From: Palsa-870 sp035937155
GTDB lineage: Bacteria; Chloroflexota; Dormibacteria; Dormibacterales; Dormibacteraceae
Direction: 5' to 3'
NCBI GenBank assembly: GCA_035937155.1
Contig: DASYVJ010000109.1
Coordinates: 76,974 to 140,973, forward strand
DNA: 64,000 nt
Shown here: piece after piece, positions 33,696 through 41,458 of the stretch
Layout: each line of letters opens with the position of its first letter
Position numbering within the stretch: the stretch's first letter is position 1
Notes under the pieces: generated by a model
Seen by the model: only the letters and a program-made list of their open reading frames with translations
What the model was told of the DNA's origin: nothing
The model's database searches: none
Translations under genes and position numbers: made by a program

Positions 33696-34777
33696 AGCTC
33701 GGCCTGGGCGTCTACAGCGCGGAATGGATCCCTACGGAAGGCATCACGCATCACCAGGTTTACGCCAACGACCTCGAGCAGGCGAAGCTGGCGGAAGAGG
33801 TCGGGCTCGATTCGATCTGGTACACCGAGCATCACTTCCTCAACTGGAACCCAAATGTGATGGGAATGTGCGCCGCGGTCGCGGCGGTCACCTCTCGCAT
33901 CCAGCTCGGCCCATCGGTGGTGCTGGGCCCGCTACACAACCCGATCAAACTGGCCGAGGAGTGCGCCATGCTGGACGTGCTCTCCAACGGGCGGTTCACC
34001 ATCGGGGTCGGGCTCGGCTACCGCGACGTGGAGTACGCGGGCTTCAATGTTCGTCGCGCTGCGCGAGCGCCGATGACCGAGGAGCTCGTCCAGGTCATGA
34101 AGCTGGCATGGAAAGGCGAGCCCGTGTCGTTTCACGGCCGGCACTGGAACTTTGAGAACGTCGACGTCTACCCGAAGCCCCTGCAGGCGGGGGGACCGCC
34201 GGTGTGGATCGCGGGTTACGTCGACGCATCCGTCGACAGGGCGGCGCGGCTGGGCGACGGTTTCATCATGGATGGGGGCACGGATTCCAAGTCTTTCGGC
34301 GCGAGCGGCTACAACCGCGACATCTTCTGGCGTGTGCAGGACATGGTCGACCGCTACAAGGTCGCTCTTGCCAAGTACGGCAAGCGCTATGAGGACCAGG
34401 AGTTCGCGATGACGCTGGGCGGATTCATCTCGGAGCGCGGGGCCGACGATGCGTGGGACCAGGTCAAAGAGGCCTACATGCTCACCCGCCGGACCTACGG
34501 GTCCTGGTACGGGCTGCCGCCGGCGGACTATGCCGACTGGTATCCGAACCGGATGTCTGACCAAGAGCTTGCCGCCCGCCGCAGCGAGATCATGCTGGGT
34601 ACGCCGGAGGAGCTGGCCGACAGCTTGCGCCGGCTGCAGTCGATCGCAGGTGATCGGCTCCACGTGATGTTTCGGGTCAAGTATCCGGGCGTGGCGCACG
34701 AGCGCGTGTCGAAGGCAATCCGCCTGCTAGGCCAGGTGCGCGACCAGCTGCAGGTGCCGGCCGCCTCTAAGCGGTAG
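33692..34777 (+). CDS. LLM class flavin-dependent oxidoreductase
   Basis: A 361-residue LuxA-like protein: MKLGLGVYSAEWIP, DSIWYTEHHFLNWNP, NGRFTIGVGLGYRDVEYAGFNV, and near the end LHVMFRVKYPGV. It is the longest LLM protein here, with an insertion around residues 205-240 (YNRDIFWRVQDMVDRYK). ATG 33692 overlaps the AtuA-like stop. The 3' end overlaps the convergent binding-protein-like gene by 11 nt. Confidence 0.87.
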   Translation: MKLGLGVYSAEWIPTEGITHHQVYANDLEQAKLAEEVGLDSIWYTEHHFLNWNPNVMGMCAAVAAVTSRIQLGPSVVLGPLHNPIKLAEECAMLDVLSNGRFTIGVGLGYRDVEYAGFNVRRAARAPMTEELVQVMKLAWKGEPVSFHGRHWNFENVDVYPKPLQAGGPPVWIAGYVDASVDRAARLGDGFIMDGGTDSKSFGASGYNRDIFWRVQDMVDRYKVALAKYGKRYEDQEFAMTLGGFISERGADDAWDQVKEAYMLTRRTYGSWYGLPPADYADWYPNRMSDQELAARRSEIMLGTPEELADSLRRLQSIAGDRLHVMFRVKYPGVAHERVSKAIRLLGQVRDQLQVPAASKR

Positions 34778-35813
34778 GGAGCGGGCTCTCCGCGAGGGGG
34801 ACCATCCGGCCGCCGACGACTTGCCAAAGGCTCACCGGCGCATTGATCCGGTCCCCGTGGGGGTCGAACCTGATCCTGCCGCCGACGCCCTCGAGATCAG
34901 TCGCTGCGATCGCGTCACGGAGCTCATTCCGCATGGTTGCTCCTCGTTCAATAGCCGCCACGATCACGCTTACCGCGTCGTAGCACTCGACGACATAGGA
35001 GGGAGTCTCGCCGAACTCGGCGCGACAACGATCGACCAGCAGGCGGGACGCGGTCGTCGCCATAGGGTCGGCCCCGGCGTAGGTGTGGATGCTGCCCTCG
35101 CCCGCCGGCCCCGCCAGGCGCGGGAGTGGGTTGTCCGGACCACCTTCGGAGCTGATCACGAGGGTTTTGATGCCGCCCGCGTGAAGCGCCTTCATCAGCT
35201 TGCTGCTCTCGATTTCAGTAGCGCCGAAATCGACCAGGTCGGCCCCGGCGGCTCGCACCGACTCCACAATCTCGGTGAAGTCTTCCTGTCCAACGTGCAT
35301 GGCGAGCACGTGGGCCGCATGGCCGGAGAGCGCCTGCCAGCGCGCGGCGAACGCTTGCACCAGCGGGCGACCGTAATCGGTGCCGTCGTGCACCGCGACT
35401 GCTTGCGCTGACGGTAGGCGTGAGAACGCCAGCTCGGCGGCGACCGAGGCCTGGCGCTCGTTGTCGGCGCACAGCCGGAAGAAGGTCCGCCAGCCCGCGC
35501 GGCTCAAGGCGTTGTGCGTCGAGCATTGGGTGATCTGCGCCAACCCGGCGGCGGCGTAGACGGGGCCGGCGGCGCCGCTCGGGCCGCTGTTCTTGTGGCC
35601 GATCACCGCGATCACCGACGGATCGTCGACCAGTTGGGCCGCAACCCGGGCCGCGACCGCCTCGTCCTCCATGTCATCCACGGCGCGAACCTCAACGTCC
35701 AGACCCTTCGCACGAGCATCGGCGACAGCCATCTCGACAATCCGCAACATGGGCACGCCCACGATCGCCTGCGGGGTGCTCAGCGGCGCAGCGAATCCGA
35801 TTCGAAAACGCAC
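34767..35813 (-). CDS. Leu/Ile/Val-binding-like (peripla_BP_6) protein without signal peptide
   Basis: A 348-residue two-lobed ligand-binding protein of the branched-chain amino acid/amide family: IGFAAPLSTPQ, then VIAVIGHKNSGPSGAAGPVYAAAGL, QCSTHNAL and YVVECYDAVSVIVAAI. It begins directly with the first beta strand and has no signal peptide or lipobox, so it should be cytoplasmic. The only upstream start, GTG 35813, is inside operator copy G, which leaves no room for a leader. AmiC, the cytoplasmic amide sensor, is a precedent. It stands alone without permease genes. Confidence 0.8.
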   Translation of the reverse strand: MRFRIGFAAPLSTPQAIVGVPMLRIVEMAVADARAKGLDVEVRAVDDMEDEAVAARVAAQLVDDPSVIAVIGHKNSGPSGAAGPVYAAAGLAQITQCSTHNALSRAGWRTFFRLCADNERQASVAAELAFSRLPSAQAVAVHDGTDYGRPLVQAFAARWQALSGHAAHVLAMHVGQEDFTEIVESVRAAGADLVDFGATEIESSKLMKALHAGGIKTLVISSEGGPDNPLPRLAGPAGEGSIHTYAGADPMATTASRLLVDRCRAEFGETPSYVVECYDAVSVIVAAIERGATMRNELRDAIAATDLEGVGGRIRFDPHGDRINAPVSLWQVVGGRMVPLAESPLPTA

Positions 35814-35836
35814 GTTCGTTCGTCCAGTACTTTAAT
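35807..35836. promoter_or_regulatory. Operator-like palindrome, copy G, overlapping a start codon, and -10 element
   Basis: AACGCACGTTCGTT (35807-35820) matches the shared palindrome at 13 of 14 positions. Its left half covers the GTG start of the leftward binding-protein-like gene. To the right, TTTAAT at 35831-35836 lies 9 nt before GTG 35846 of the MFS gene, again a nearly leaderless arrangement. Confidence 0.62.
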
Positions 35837-35845
35837 CTCCACTCA

Positions 35846-37075
35846 GTGTCTGGCGTGTCCGCGACTTACCGCCGCCTGTTGCGGCGCGAGGTGGTGGACA
35901 TATGCGTGCTGATCTTTATCGCCGACGTCGTCACGGGCGTGCAGACGCCACTGTTTTCTCTGTACACAACGAGCCTTGGGGCCTCCCTGGGACTGCTTGG
36001 GCTCATCACGGCGGTCCTCGGCCTCACTCGCCTCGTGAGCGCGCTGCCGGTCGGCATGCTTTCGGACCGGCTGGATCGAAAGACGGTGCTGGTCGGCGGG
36101 ATGATCGCGTTCGCTGTGTCATTCGTCCTCTACGCCATTGCTCCGAATGCCGGCTGGCTGGTCGCGCCGCGCGTGGTCATGGCGATCGCCATGGTTGCGA
36201 CGTTCCCGCTGGGCATTGCTTACATCGGCGACGTTGTCGAAACCCGCGACCGTGGTGCTGCGATCGGCGTGTACACCGCCGCGATGGGGTCGGGGTTTGC
36301 GGTCGGGCCGCTGCTCGGAACCTGGGTCGCTTCCGTCGCCGGATACCCCGCCGCTTACCTCTGCGGAGCGGTGATCGCTGTCCTCGGGGCTGTGTACGCC
36401 GCAGTGCGGTTGATCAGGAAGAAGGCCAAACCGGGCAAAGGGTCGCTGGCCCCGCGCCTGGTCGATCTCCCGGCCTTCTCCGCGCTCGTGCGCCAGCCTG
36501 CCATGGTCATGGCCTGCGTCGCCAACATCGCCATGACGCTGTCGATGACCGGAGCCATCTTCACGTACTTCCCGGTCTATGCGCGCGGGGTTGGGATCAG
36601 CACCGTGACCATCGGCAGCCTCTTCGCCTGGCGCTCGATCGCATCGGCGGCGGGCCGCGTACCGATGGGGCCGCTGTCTGCCAGGCTGCCTGCGCACTGG
36701 ACCCTTGCCGGGGTGCTCGTGGTCGAGGCCGCGATCAACCTGGTGATCTCGCGCACTACATCACCCTCGGTGCTGACGGTGCTTTTGATCCTCGAGGGAA
36801 TCGGCTTCGGAGTCTTCCTCGTCTCCGGCCAGATGGCGGTGGCCTCGGCGGCGGGACGCACCAACCGCGGCGCCGCGGTCGGTCTCTTCTGGATGGCGGG
36901 CAGCCTGGGCGACCTTTTTGGGCCAATCGCGCTCGGCGTGATCGCGCAGGAGATGGGATTGATCGCGGTTTTCCAGACCGTCGCCGTCTCTGTTCTGGTG
37001 GGTGCTGTGCTGGTGGCCGGATTCGGCGCCATCGCCGCGTATCGCTCTGGACGCACCCCCGCGCCCGTAACCTAG
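35846..37075 (+). CDS. MFS transporter
   Basis: A 409-residue, 12-helix major facilitator. The loop between helices 2 and 3 has GMLSDRLDRKTVLVGG, matching the DRxGRR motif, and helix 5 has GAAIGVYTAAMGSGFAVGPLLG. RLIRKKAKPGKG forms the central cytoplasmic loop. It resembles drug and sugar-efflux carriers; the cargo is unknown. It sits alone under operator copy G and ends in a 4-nt convergent overlap with the dehydratase-like gene. Confidence 0.87.
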   Translation: MSGVSATYRRLLRREVVDICVLIFIADVVTGVQTPLFSLYTTSLGASLGLLGLITAVLGLTRLVSALPVGMLSDRLDRKTVLVGGMIAFAVSFVLYAIAPNAGWLVAPRVVMAIAMVATFPLGIAYIGDVVETRDRGAAIGVYTAAMGSGFAVGPLLGTWVASVAGYPAAYLCGAVIAVLGAVYAAVRLIRKKAKPGKGSLAPRLVDLPAFSALVRQPAMVMACVANIAMTLSMTGAIFTYFPVYARGVGISTVTIGSLFAWRSIASAAGRVPMGPLSARLPAHWTLAGVLVVEAAINLVISRTTSPSVLTVLLILEGIGFGVFLVSGQMAVASAAGRTNRGAAVGLFWMAGSLGDLFGPIALGVIAQEMGLIAVFQTVAVSVLVGAVLVAGFGAIAAYRSGRTPAPVT

Positions 37076-38043
37076 GGCACGCCGCCTTCGAGGATTTTCG
37101 CCAGCACGGCCGGGTCGATGTTCCCGCCCGAAACGACGCATACGACGCGCCCCTTTCCCCCGAGCCCCTTGAGGCCGGCCGCGACCGCGGCTCCAGCCGC
37201 GCCTTCGCCCACCACCGCCGCGCGTTCGACGAGCATCCTGATCGCGGCTGCCACCTCCGTGAGGCTCACCACGAGCGAGCCGGCCAGCAGGCGCCGCGCC
37301 GGCGGCCACATCTCGACCAGCATGGTGCGCGCGCCGATCCCGTCCACGAAGGTGGGCGTGCGCGGGCATTCGACCGCGCGGCCGGCCGCGATCGCGGCCG
37401 CCAGCGGGGCCGCTGTCTCCACCTCACACCCATAAACCTTGGTCTGAAGTCTCAGGCCGCGAACTGCCGCGGCGATGCCGCAGCTCAACCCGCCGCCTCC
37501 AAACGGCACGAGCACGGAGTCGACTTCTGGCAGGTCTTCCAGGATCTCGAGGCCGATGGTCCCGTTGCCGGCCATCACCCCGAGATCGCTGACCGGGTGA
37601 ATGAAGTGTGCCGGCTCCAGCGGTGCGTAGCGATGTGTCGCGAGGATGTCCCACCACTGGTCGTACGGCAGAGACACAGTCTCGGCGCCAAGGCGGCGGA
37701 TCCCGTCCAGCTTCGTTTGGGGCGCTCCGTCGGGGCAGACGACCGTGCAACGGGTGCCGCGCCGGCGAGCCGCCCAGGCCAGGCCCTGCGCCATGTTCCC
37801 GGCACTGGCCGTGTACACCCCTGCAGCGAGCTCATCGGGACTCAAGAGGGCCATTGCGTTGTCGGCGCCGCGGAGCTTGAAGGAACGAATCGGCTGAAGG
37901 TTTTCGAGCTTGAGGTACAGGTCGCCGGCCCCGGTTACCTCCATGCGGATCAAGGGCGAGTGGGGCACTGCGCCCTCAATGCGCTTGCGTGCGGCGACCA
38001 CGTCCTCGAGCGTGATCGAGTCTGGCTCGCGCACTTCCTTCAT
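37072..38043 (-). CDS. Threonine/serine dehydratase-like PLP enzyme
   Basis: A 323-residue fold-type II PLP enzyme. SFKLRGADNAM carries the PLP lysine, TASAGNMAQGLAWAAR is the substrate Asn/Ser loop, and VPFGGGGLSCGIAAAV is the phosphate-binding glycine loop. Family members deaminate Ser or Thr, racemise Ser, or open hydroxyamino acids. There is no regulatory ACT domain, so it is catabolic in type. It overlaps the ligase gene by 4 nt and would supply a 2-oxo acid, in keeping with the amino acid theme. Confidence 0.88.
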   Translation of the reverse strand: MKEVREPDSITLEDVVAARKRIEGAVPHSPLIRMEVTGAGDLYLKLENLQPIRSFKLRGADNAMALLSPDELAAGVYTASAGNMAQGLAWAARRRGTRCTVVCPDGAPQTKLDGIRRLGAETVSLPYDQWWDILATHRYAPLEPAHFIHPVSDLGVMAGNGTIGLEILEDLPEVDSVLVPFGGGGLSCGIAAAVRGLRLQTKVYGCEVETAAPLAAAIAAGRAVECPRTPTFVDGIGARTMLVEMWPPARRLLAGSLVVSLTEVAAAIRMLVERAAVVGEGAAGAAVAAGLKGLGGKGRVVCVVSGGNIDPAVLAKILEGGVP

Positions 38044-39572
38044 CTGCTTGGCACTACGTCAGGCCACAGTTGCCGCTGCCGCAGCTCGCGCTTCATGATC
38101 TTTCCGCTCGGGTTGACAGGAATCTGGTCGAGAGGGACGAAGAGGATTCGTTTCGGAATCTTGAAGCCCGCGAGGCTTGTCCGGAGGTGGTCCTGCAGCT
38201 CACGTTCGCCCGCGTTGAAACCGGGCTTCAGTGCGACGACTGCGCGCACCTCCTCATCCCACTCGTCGCTTGTCACGCCGAGGACGGCGGCCTCGGCCAC
38301 CGCGGGATGTGAGTAGAGGGCTTGCTCGACCTCGGCGGAGTACACGTTCTCCCCGCCACTCTTGATCATGTCTTTCAGGCGGTCGTGGAACATGAAGTAG
38401 CCGCCGTGCCGCGATGCCAGGTCGCCTGTCCGCAGCCAACCGTTCCTAAAGGCCGCCGCGGTCGCATCGGGCCGGTTGAAGTAGCCGAGCATGACATTGG
38501 GGCCGCGGACGCAGATCTCTCCAGCGCTGCCATCTTGGAGCTCGCGACCATCGCCGCCCTGGATCGAAACGTCGTTGAGCAGCATCTCCTGGCCGATCGA
38601 GCCGTCCAGGTCGGGGTTAAACATGTCCTCCGGCCTCAGCCGGGTCACGATCGGTCCGGCCTCGGTCAGCCCGTACTGGTAATAGATCCGCGCGGCGGGC
38701 AGGACCTCTCGGACCGCCTCCTTGTCGGGCATGCGAAAGGTCGCGCCTCCCACATACAGACGCTGAAACGAGTCCATGCGGTGCCTCGTCCACGCTCCGC
38801 TGATCAACATTCGCCGCACCATATTCGGGATGAAGAAGCCATTCGTCACGTGCTCCGTTTCGATCAGATGTCCGGCCTCCTCCTCGTCGAAATGGCGCAT
38901 GAAGACACTGCATGCGCCGATCACCAGGTGAGGTAGAAACCAGCACAGCAGTGAGGCCGAGTGGTACATCGGCGCGATCAGAAGCGTGGTGTCGTCGGGG
39001 GCCATGTCGGTGTCGACGATCTCGTCGATGGCGTTGGCCATGACGTTGCGGTGCGACAGCAGCACGCCCTTAGAGGCGCCCGTCGTCGCGCCGGTGTACA
39101 GGATGACCGCCGGCGCCTCGACAGCAACCGCGACGTCGGGCGCGGAAGCAGGTCCAAGGAAGCTCTCGTAATCCTTACCTTCGACGATCACCTGACTCAC
39201 CGCCGCTGCCAGACCACTGCCTACCACCGCTTGCACCGACGGCGCGAACTCCTGGTCGGCGAGAACCACCCGCGCCCGGCTGTCATTCAATCCGTGCTCG
39301 AGCTCGGATCGGGACCACCGCCAGCTCAACGGCACGGCGATCGCTCCGGCGGCTATCGCCCCGAGGATCGTCTCGGCGCTGAAGATCCCGTTGCCGCACA
39401 TGATGGCGACGGTTTCGCCAGGCCGGATTCCGACCCTGATCAACCCCTGCGCGACGGACCAGGCCCGCTCGCTAAGCTGTCGGTGCGTCAGCCGTCGGGC
39501 GTGGTCGACGACGGCCGGCGCCTGCGGCCTGCGACTGTGGTTGCGACGCAGGACATCGGGGATCGTGAGCAC
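38040..39572 (-). CDS. Class I adenylate-forming acyl-CoA ligase
   Basis: A 510-residue ANL enzyme. The P-loop reads YTGATTGASKGVLLSH instead of the common TSGTTGxPKG, YQYGLTEA follows, WLRTGDLASRHGGYFMFHDR holds the TGD motif, and NPSGKIMKREL the catalytic lysine. It starts at GTG 39572 (VLTIPDVLRRN); open frame continuing upstream overlaps the TetR gene and looks non-coding. It is transcribed away from the TetR gene and next to operator copy H. It is distinct from the ligase at 5285-6817. Confidence 0.9.
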   Translation of the reverse strand: MLTIPDVLRRNHSRRPQAPAVVDHARRLTHRQLSERAWSVAQGLIRVGIRPGETVAIMCGNGIFSAETILGAIAAGAIAVPLSWRWSRSELEHGLNDSRARVVLADQEFAPSVQAVVGSGLAAAVSQVIVEGKDYESFLGPASAPDVAVAVEAPAVILYTGATTGASKGVLLSHRNVMANAIDEIVDTDMAPDDTTLLIAPMYHSASLLCWFLPHLVIGACSVFMRHFDEEEAGHLIETEHVTNGFFIPNMVRRMLISGAWTRHRMDSFQRLYVGGATFRMPDKEAVREVLPAARIYYQYGLTEAGPIVTRLRPEDMFNPDLDGSIGQEMLLNDVSIQGGDGRELQDGSAGEICVRGPNVMLGYFNRPDATAAAFRNGWLRTGDLASRHGGYFMFHDRLKDMIKSGGENVYSAEVEQALYSHPAVAEAAVLGVTSDEWDEEVRAVVALKPGFNAGERELQDHLRTSLAGFKIPKRILFVPLDQIPVNPSGKIMKRELRQRQLWPDVVPSR

Positions 39573-39590
39573 TCGCAGCCAGAATAAACA

Positions 39591-39604
39591 AACTAGCGAT
39601 CGCT
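39591..39604. promoter_or_regulatory. Operator-like palindrome, copy H (TetR/ligase divergent region)
   Basis: AACTAGCGATCGCT matches the shared palindrome at 10 of 14 positions and contains the perfect 10-bp palindrome AGCGATCGCT. It sits 19 nt before the ligase GTG and 15 nt before the -35 element of the TetR gene, as expected for an autoregulatory site. Confidence 0.45.
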
Positions 39605-39618
39605 CACCGAGCAAATAG

Positions 39619-39647
39619 TTGACATGGGGTGGGATGCCAACTAAGGT
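39619..39647 (+). promoter_or_regulatory. Sigma-70-type promoter of the TetR gene
   Basis: TTGACA at 39619-39624, a 17-nt spacer, and TAAGGT at 39642-39647. Transcription would start near 39654, giving a leader of about 45 nt before ATG 39699. Confidence 0.6.
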
Positions 39648-39698
39648 CTGCCTCGTGCTCGCGCGCGGCGGAAAGATCAAATTCGAGCACCTCCCCTG

Positions 39699-40382
39699 AT
39701 GGCAGTCACCAGGCGTCGCGGCCGGTCTGCGGGTGAGAACACCGCAGACGAAATCCGTCAGGTGGCCCTCGACCTTTTCTTCAAACGTGGGTTCCAGGCG
39801 ACCACCCTCCGGCACATCGCGTCTCGCGTCGGGATCCAGGTCGGCAGCCTGTACAACCACATCACGTCGAAGGGAGATCTTCTCTTCGACATCATGGAGA
39901 CGGTCATGCTGGACCTCCTGGAGGACCAGCGTCAGGTAGCTCAGACGCCCGACGTGGTCGAGCGGATGCGCCTGCTGGTGTACCACCACGTGAAGTTCCA
40001 CGGCGAGCGTGCTGAGGAGGTCTTCATCGGCAACAGCGAGCTCCGAAGCTTGAGCCGCGGCCAGCGGACCCGGATCGTGGGCCTCCGCCACGAATACGAG
40101 CAGGTGTTTCAGAACGAGCTCGAGGACGGTATCCGCCAGGGCAAGTTTCTTCCGGTAGACGTGCAGATCACGGCTTACGGGATCCTCGCCATGACCACAT
40201 GGGTATCGGCTTGGTATTCCTCGCGCGGCCGCCTTTCGCTCGAGGAGATCGCGGAGATCTATACGGCGCTGGTGCTGCGCGGTATCTGGAATCCAGCCGC
40301 CGGGCAGCTCGAAACGCACCTGCGGCGGGTCGGACGAGACAACGCCAAGCGAACGCTGGCGGCAAGCGCGGCGGCGAAATAG
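39699..40382 (+). CDS. TetR/AcrR-family transcriptional regulator
   Basis: A 227-residue repressor. The N-terminal helix-turn-helix lies at about 19-60: ADEIRQVALDLFFKRGF, TLRHIASRVGIQVGSLYNHITSK. The C-terminal ligand domain has EEVFIGNSELRSLSRGQR, a pattern shared with TetR proteins of fatty acid and CoA-ester catabolism in actinobacteria (KstR2/FadR-like C-terminal TetR_C domains). It is the only TetR-type gene in the window, and the palindrome near its promoter also occurs in front of seven other transcripts, so it is the natural candidate to bind them, with an acyl-CoA as possible inducer. Confidence 0.92.
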   Translation: MAVTRRRGRSAGENTADEIRQVALDLFFKRGFQATTLRHIASRVGIQVGSLYNHITSKGDLLFDIMETVMLDLLEDQRQVAQTPDVVERMRLLVYHHVKFHGERAEEVFIGNSELRSLSRGQRTRIVGLRHEYEQVFQNELEDGIRQGKFLPVDVQITAYGILAMTTWVSAWYSSRGRLSLEEIAEIYTALVLRGIWNPAAGQLETHLRRVGRDNAKRTLAASAAAK

Positions 40383-40396
40383 CCACAGGTCGGCCG

Positions 40397-41302
40397 GTGC
40401 GTTCGGTGAAAGTCGGCGTGACGCTGAAGATGTACGACTACGCGACCTACTGGCCCAAGACGGTGGCCGAGGTCGCGAGCCAGGCCCGGCTTGCCGAAGA
40501 GGTTGGTTTCGACTCCGTCTGGGTGATGGACCACGCATTCATCCAGCGGCCGGCCGGCCGGGTGATGGCGCATGAGCCGTTGATCAGCCTCGCGCGGGTC
40601 GCCGCCGCCACCAGTGAGATCAAGCTTGGGACGCTCGTTTTGAATCACGCTTTCCGACACGTCGGGCAGCTCGCCCGGGAAGCGTCTGCACTAGCAGACA
40701 CGAGCACCGGTCGCTTCGTGCTCGGTCTGGGTGCGGGATGGCACCGTCCGGAGTTCTATGCCCTCGGCCTGCCTTACGACCATCGGGTGAGCCGGCTGGA
40801 AGAGGCGGTCGAGCCACTGCAGCGCCTGCTCAAAGGTGAGCGCGTGTCGGTGGACGGTCGCTGGCTTCGCATGACCGATGCTTCGATCGCAGTGACTTCA
40901 CCACCGCCTCCCCTCTGGATCGCGGCGGAAGGGCCGCGCATGCTGGCGCTGGCCGCCAGGGCCGACGGGTGGAACCACGCGTACTGGGGTGGCGAGGACA
41001 CGAAGCGGTTCACGTTCGCGCTGAGCGGGCTGCACCGCCAGCTCGATCACATCGGTCGCGGACGCGACGAGGTCGAGGTGAGCGCGAGCATCGCTTGCGT
41101 AATCGGAGGCTGGCATGCGGTGAAAGGGGGCTTCCGGGAGGACGAGGTCGCGGTCGGCCCGCCGGAAAGGCTCGCCGAGGTGATCCAGGCTTACGCGGAA
41201 GCGGGGGCCCAGCAGGTGATCCTTTCCCTGTCGCCGGATCCGTACGCCGAGATCGAGCCAAAAGCCCTGGAGGAGGCGGCCAGGATCCTGGAGCTCTTGT
41301 AG
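40397..41302 (+). CDS. LLM class F420-dependent oxidoreductase
   Basis: A 301-residue F420-type LLM protein: VKVGVTLKMYDY, EVGFDSVWVMDHAF, LGTLVLNHAFRHVGQLAREA, TGRFVLGLGAGWHRPEFYALG, and PPPLWIAAEGPRMLALAARADGW. It follows the TetR gene by 14 nt and is likely co-transcribed. GTG 40397 is used; GTG 40406 is equally possible and gives VKVGVTL as the N-terminus. Confidence 0.85.
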   Translation: MRSVKVGVTLKMYDYATYWPKTVAEVASQARLAEEVGFDSVWVMDHAFIQRPAGRVMAHEPLISLARVAAATSEIKLGTLVLNHAFRHVGQLAREASALADTSTGRFVLGLGAGWHRPEFYALGLPYDHRVSRLEEAVEPLQRLLKGERVSVDGRWLRMTDASIAVTSPPPPLWIAAEGPRMLALAARADGWNHAYWGGEDTKRFTFALSGLHRQLDHIGRGRDEVEVSASIACVIGGWHAVKGGFREDEVAVGPPERLAEVIQAYAEAGAQQVILSLSPDPYAEIEPKALEEAARILELL

Positions 41303-41458
41303 GCTCCTGAGCTCGGCGCGCGAGAAAAATTACTGCTTCTGTTACCTGCCATCGGCGATGGTGATCGTGTCGGGCGGGGGGGATGCAGTCGGAAGACCGT
41401 CTGTTCCGCCCGACTGTGTCGGAGAGGTTCGGAAAAGCGAGCCTTTGCTGGTGTCCGG

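Noticed and set aside
35902..38316. Very long open frame on the plus strand across the MFS and dehydratase genes
   Set aside because: It runs out of frame with MFS and antisense to the dehydratase and ligase; its translation is Arg/Gly-rich without domains. Long antisense frames are normal at this GC content.
39573..40538. N-terminal extension of the second acyl-CoA ligase across the TetR gene
   Set aside because: The extension is antisense to a well-supported TetR gene and shows no domain.
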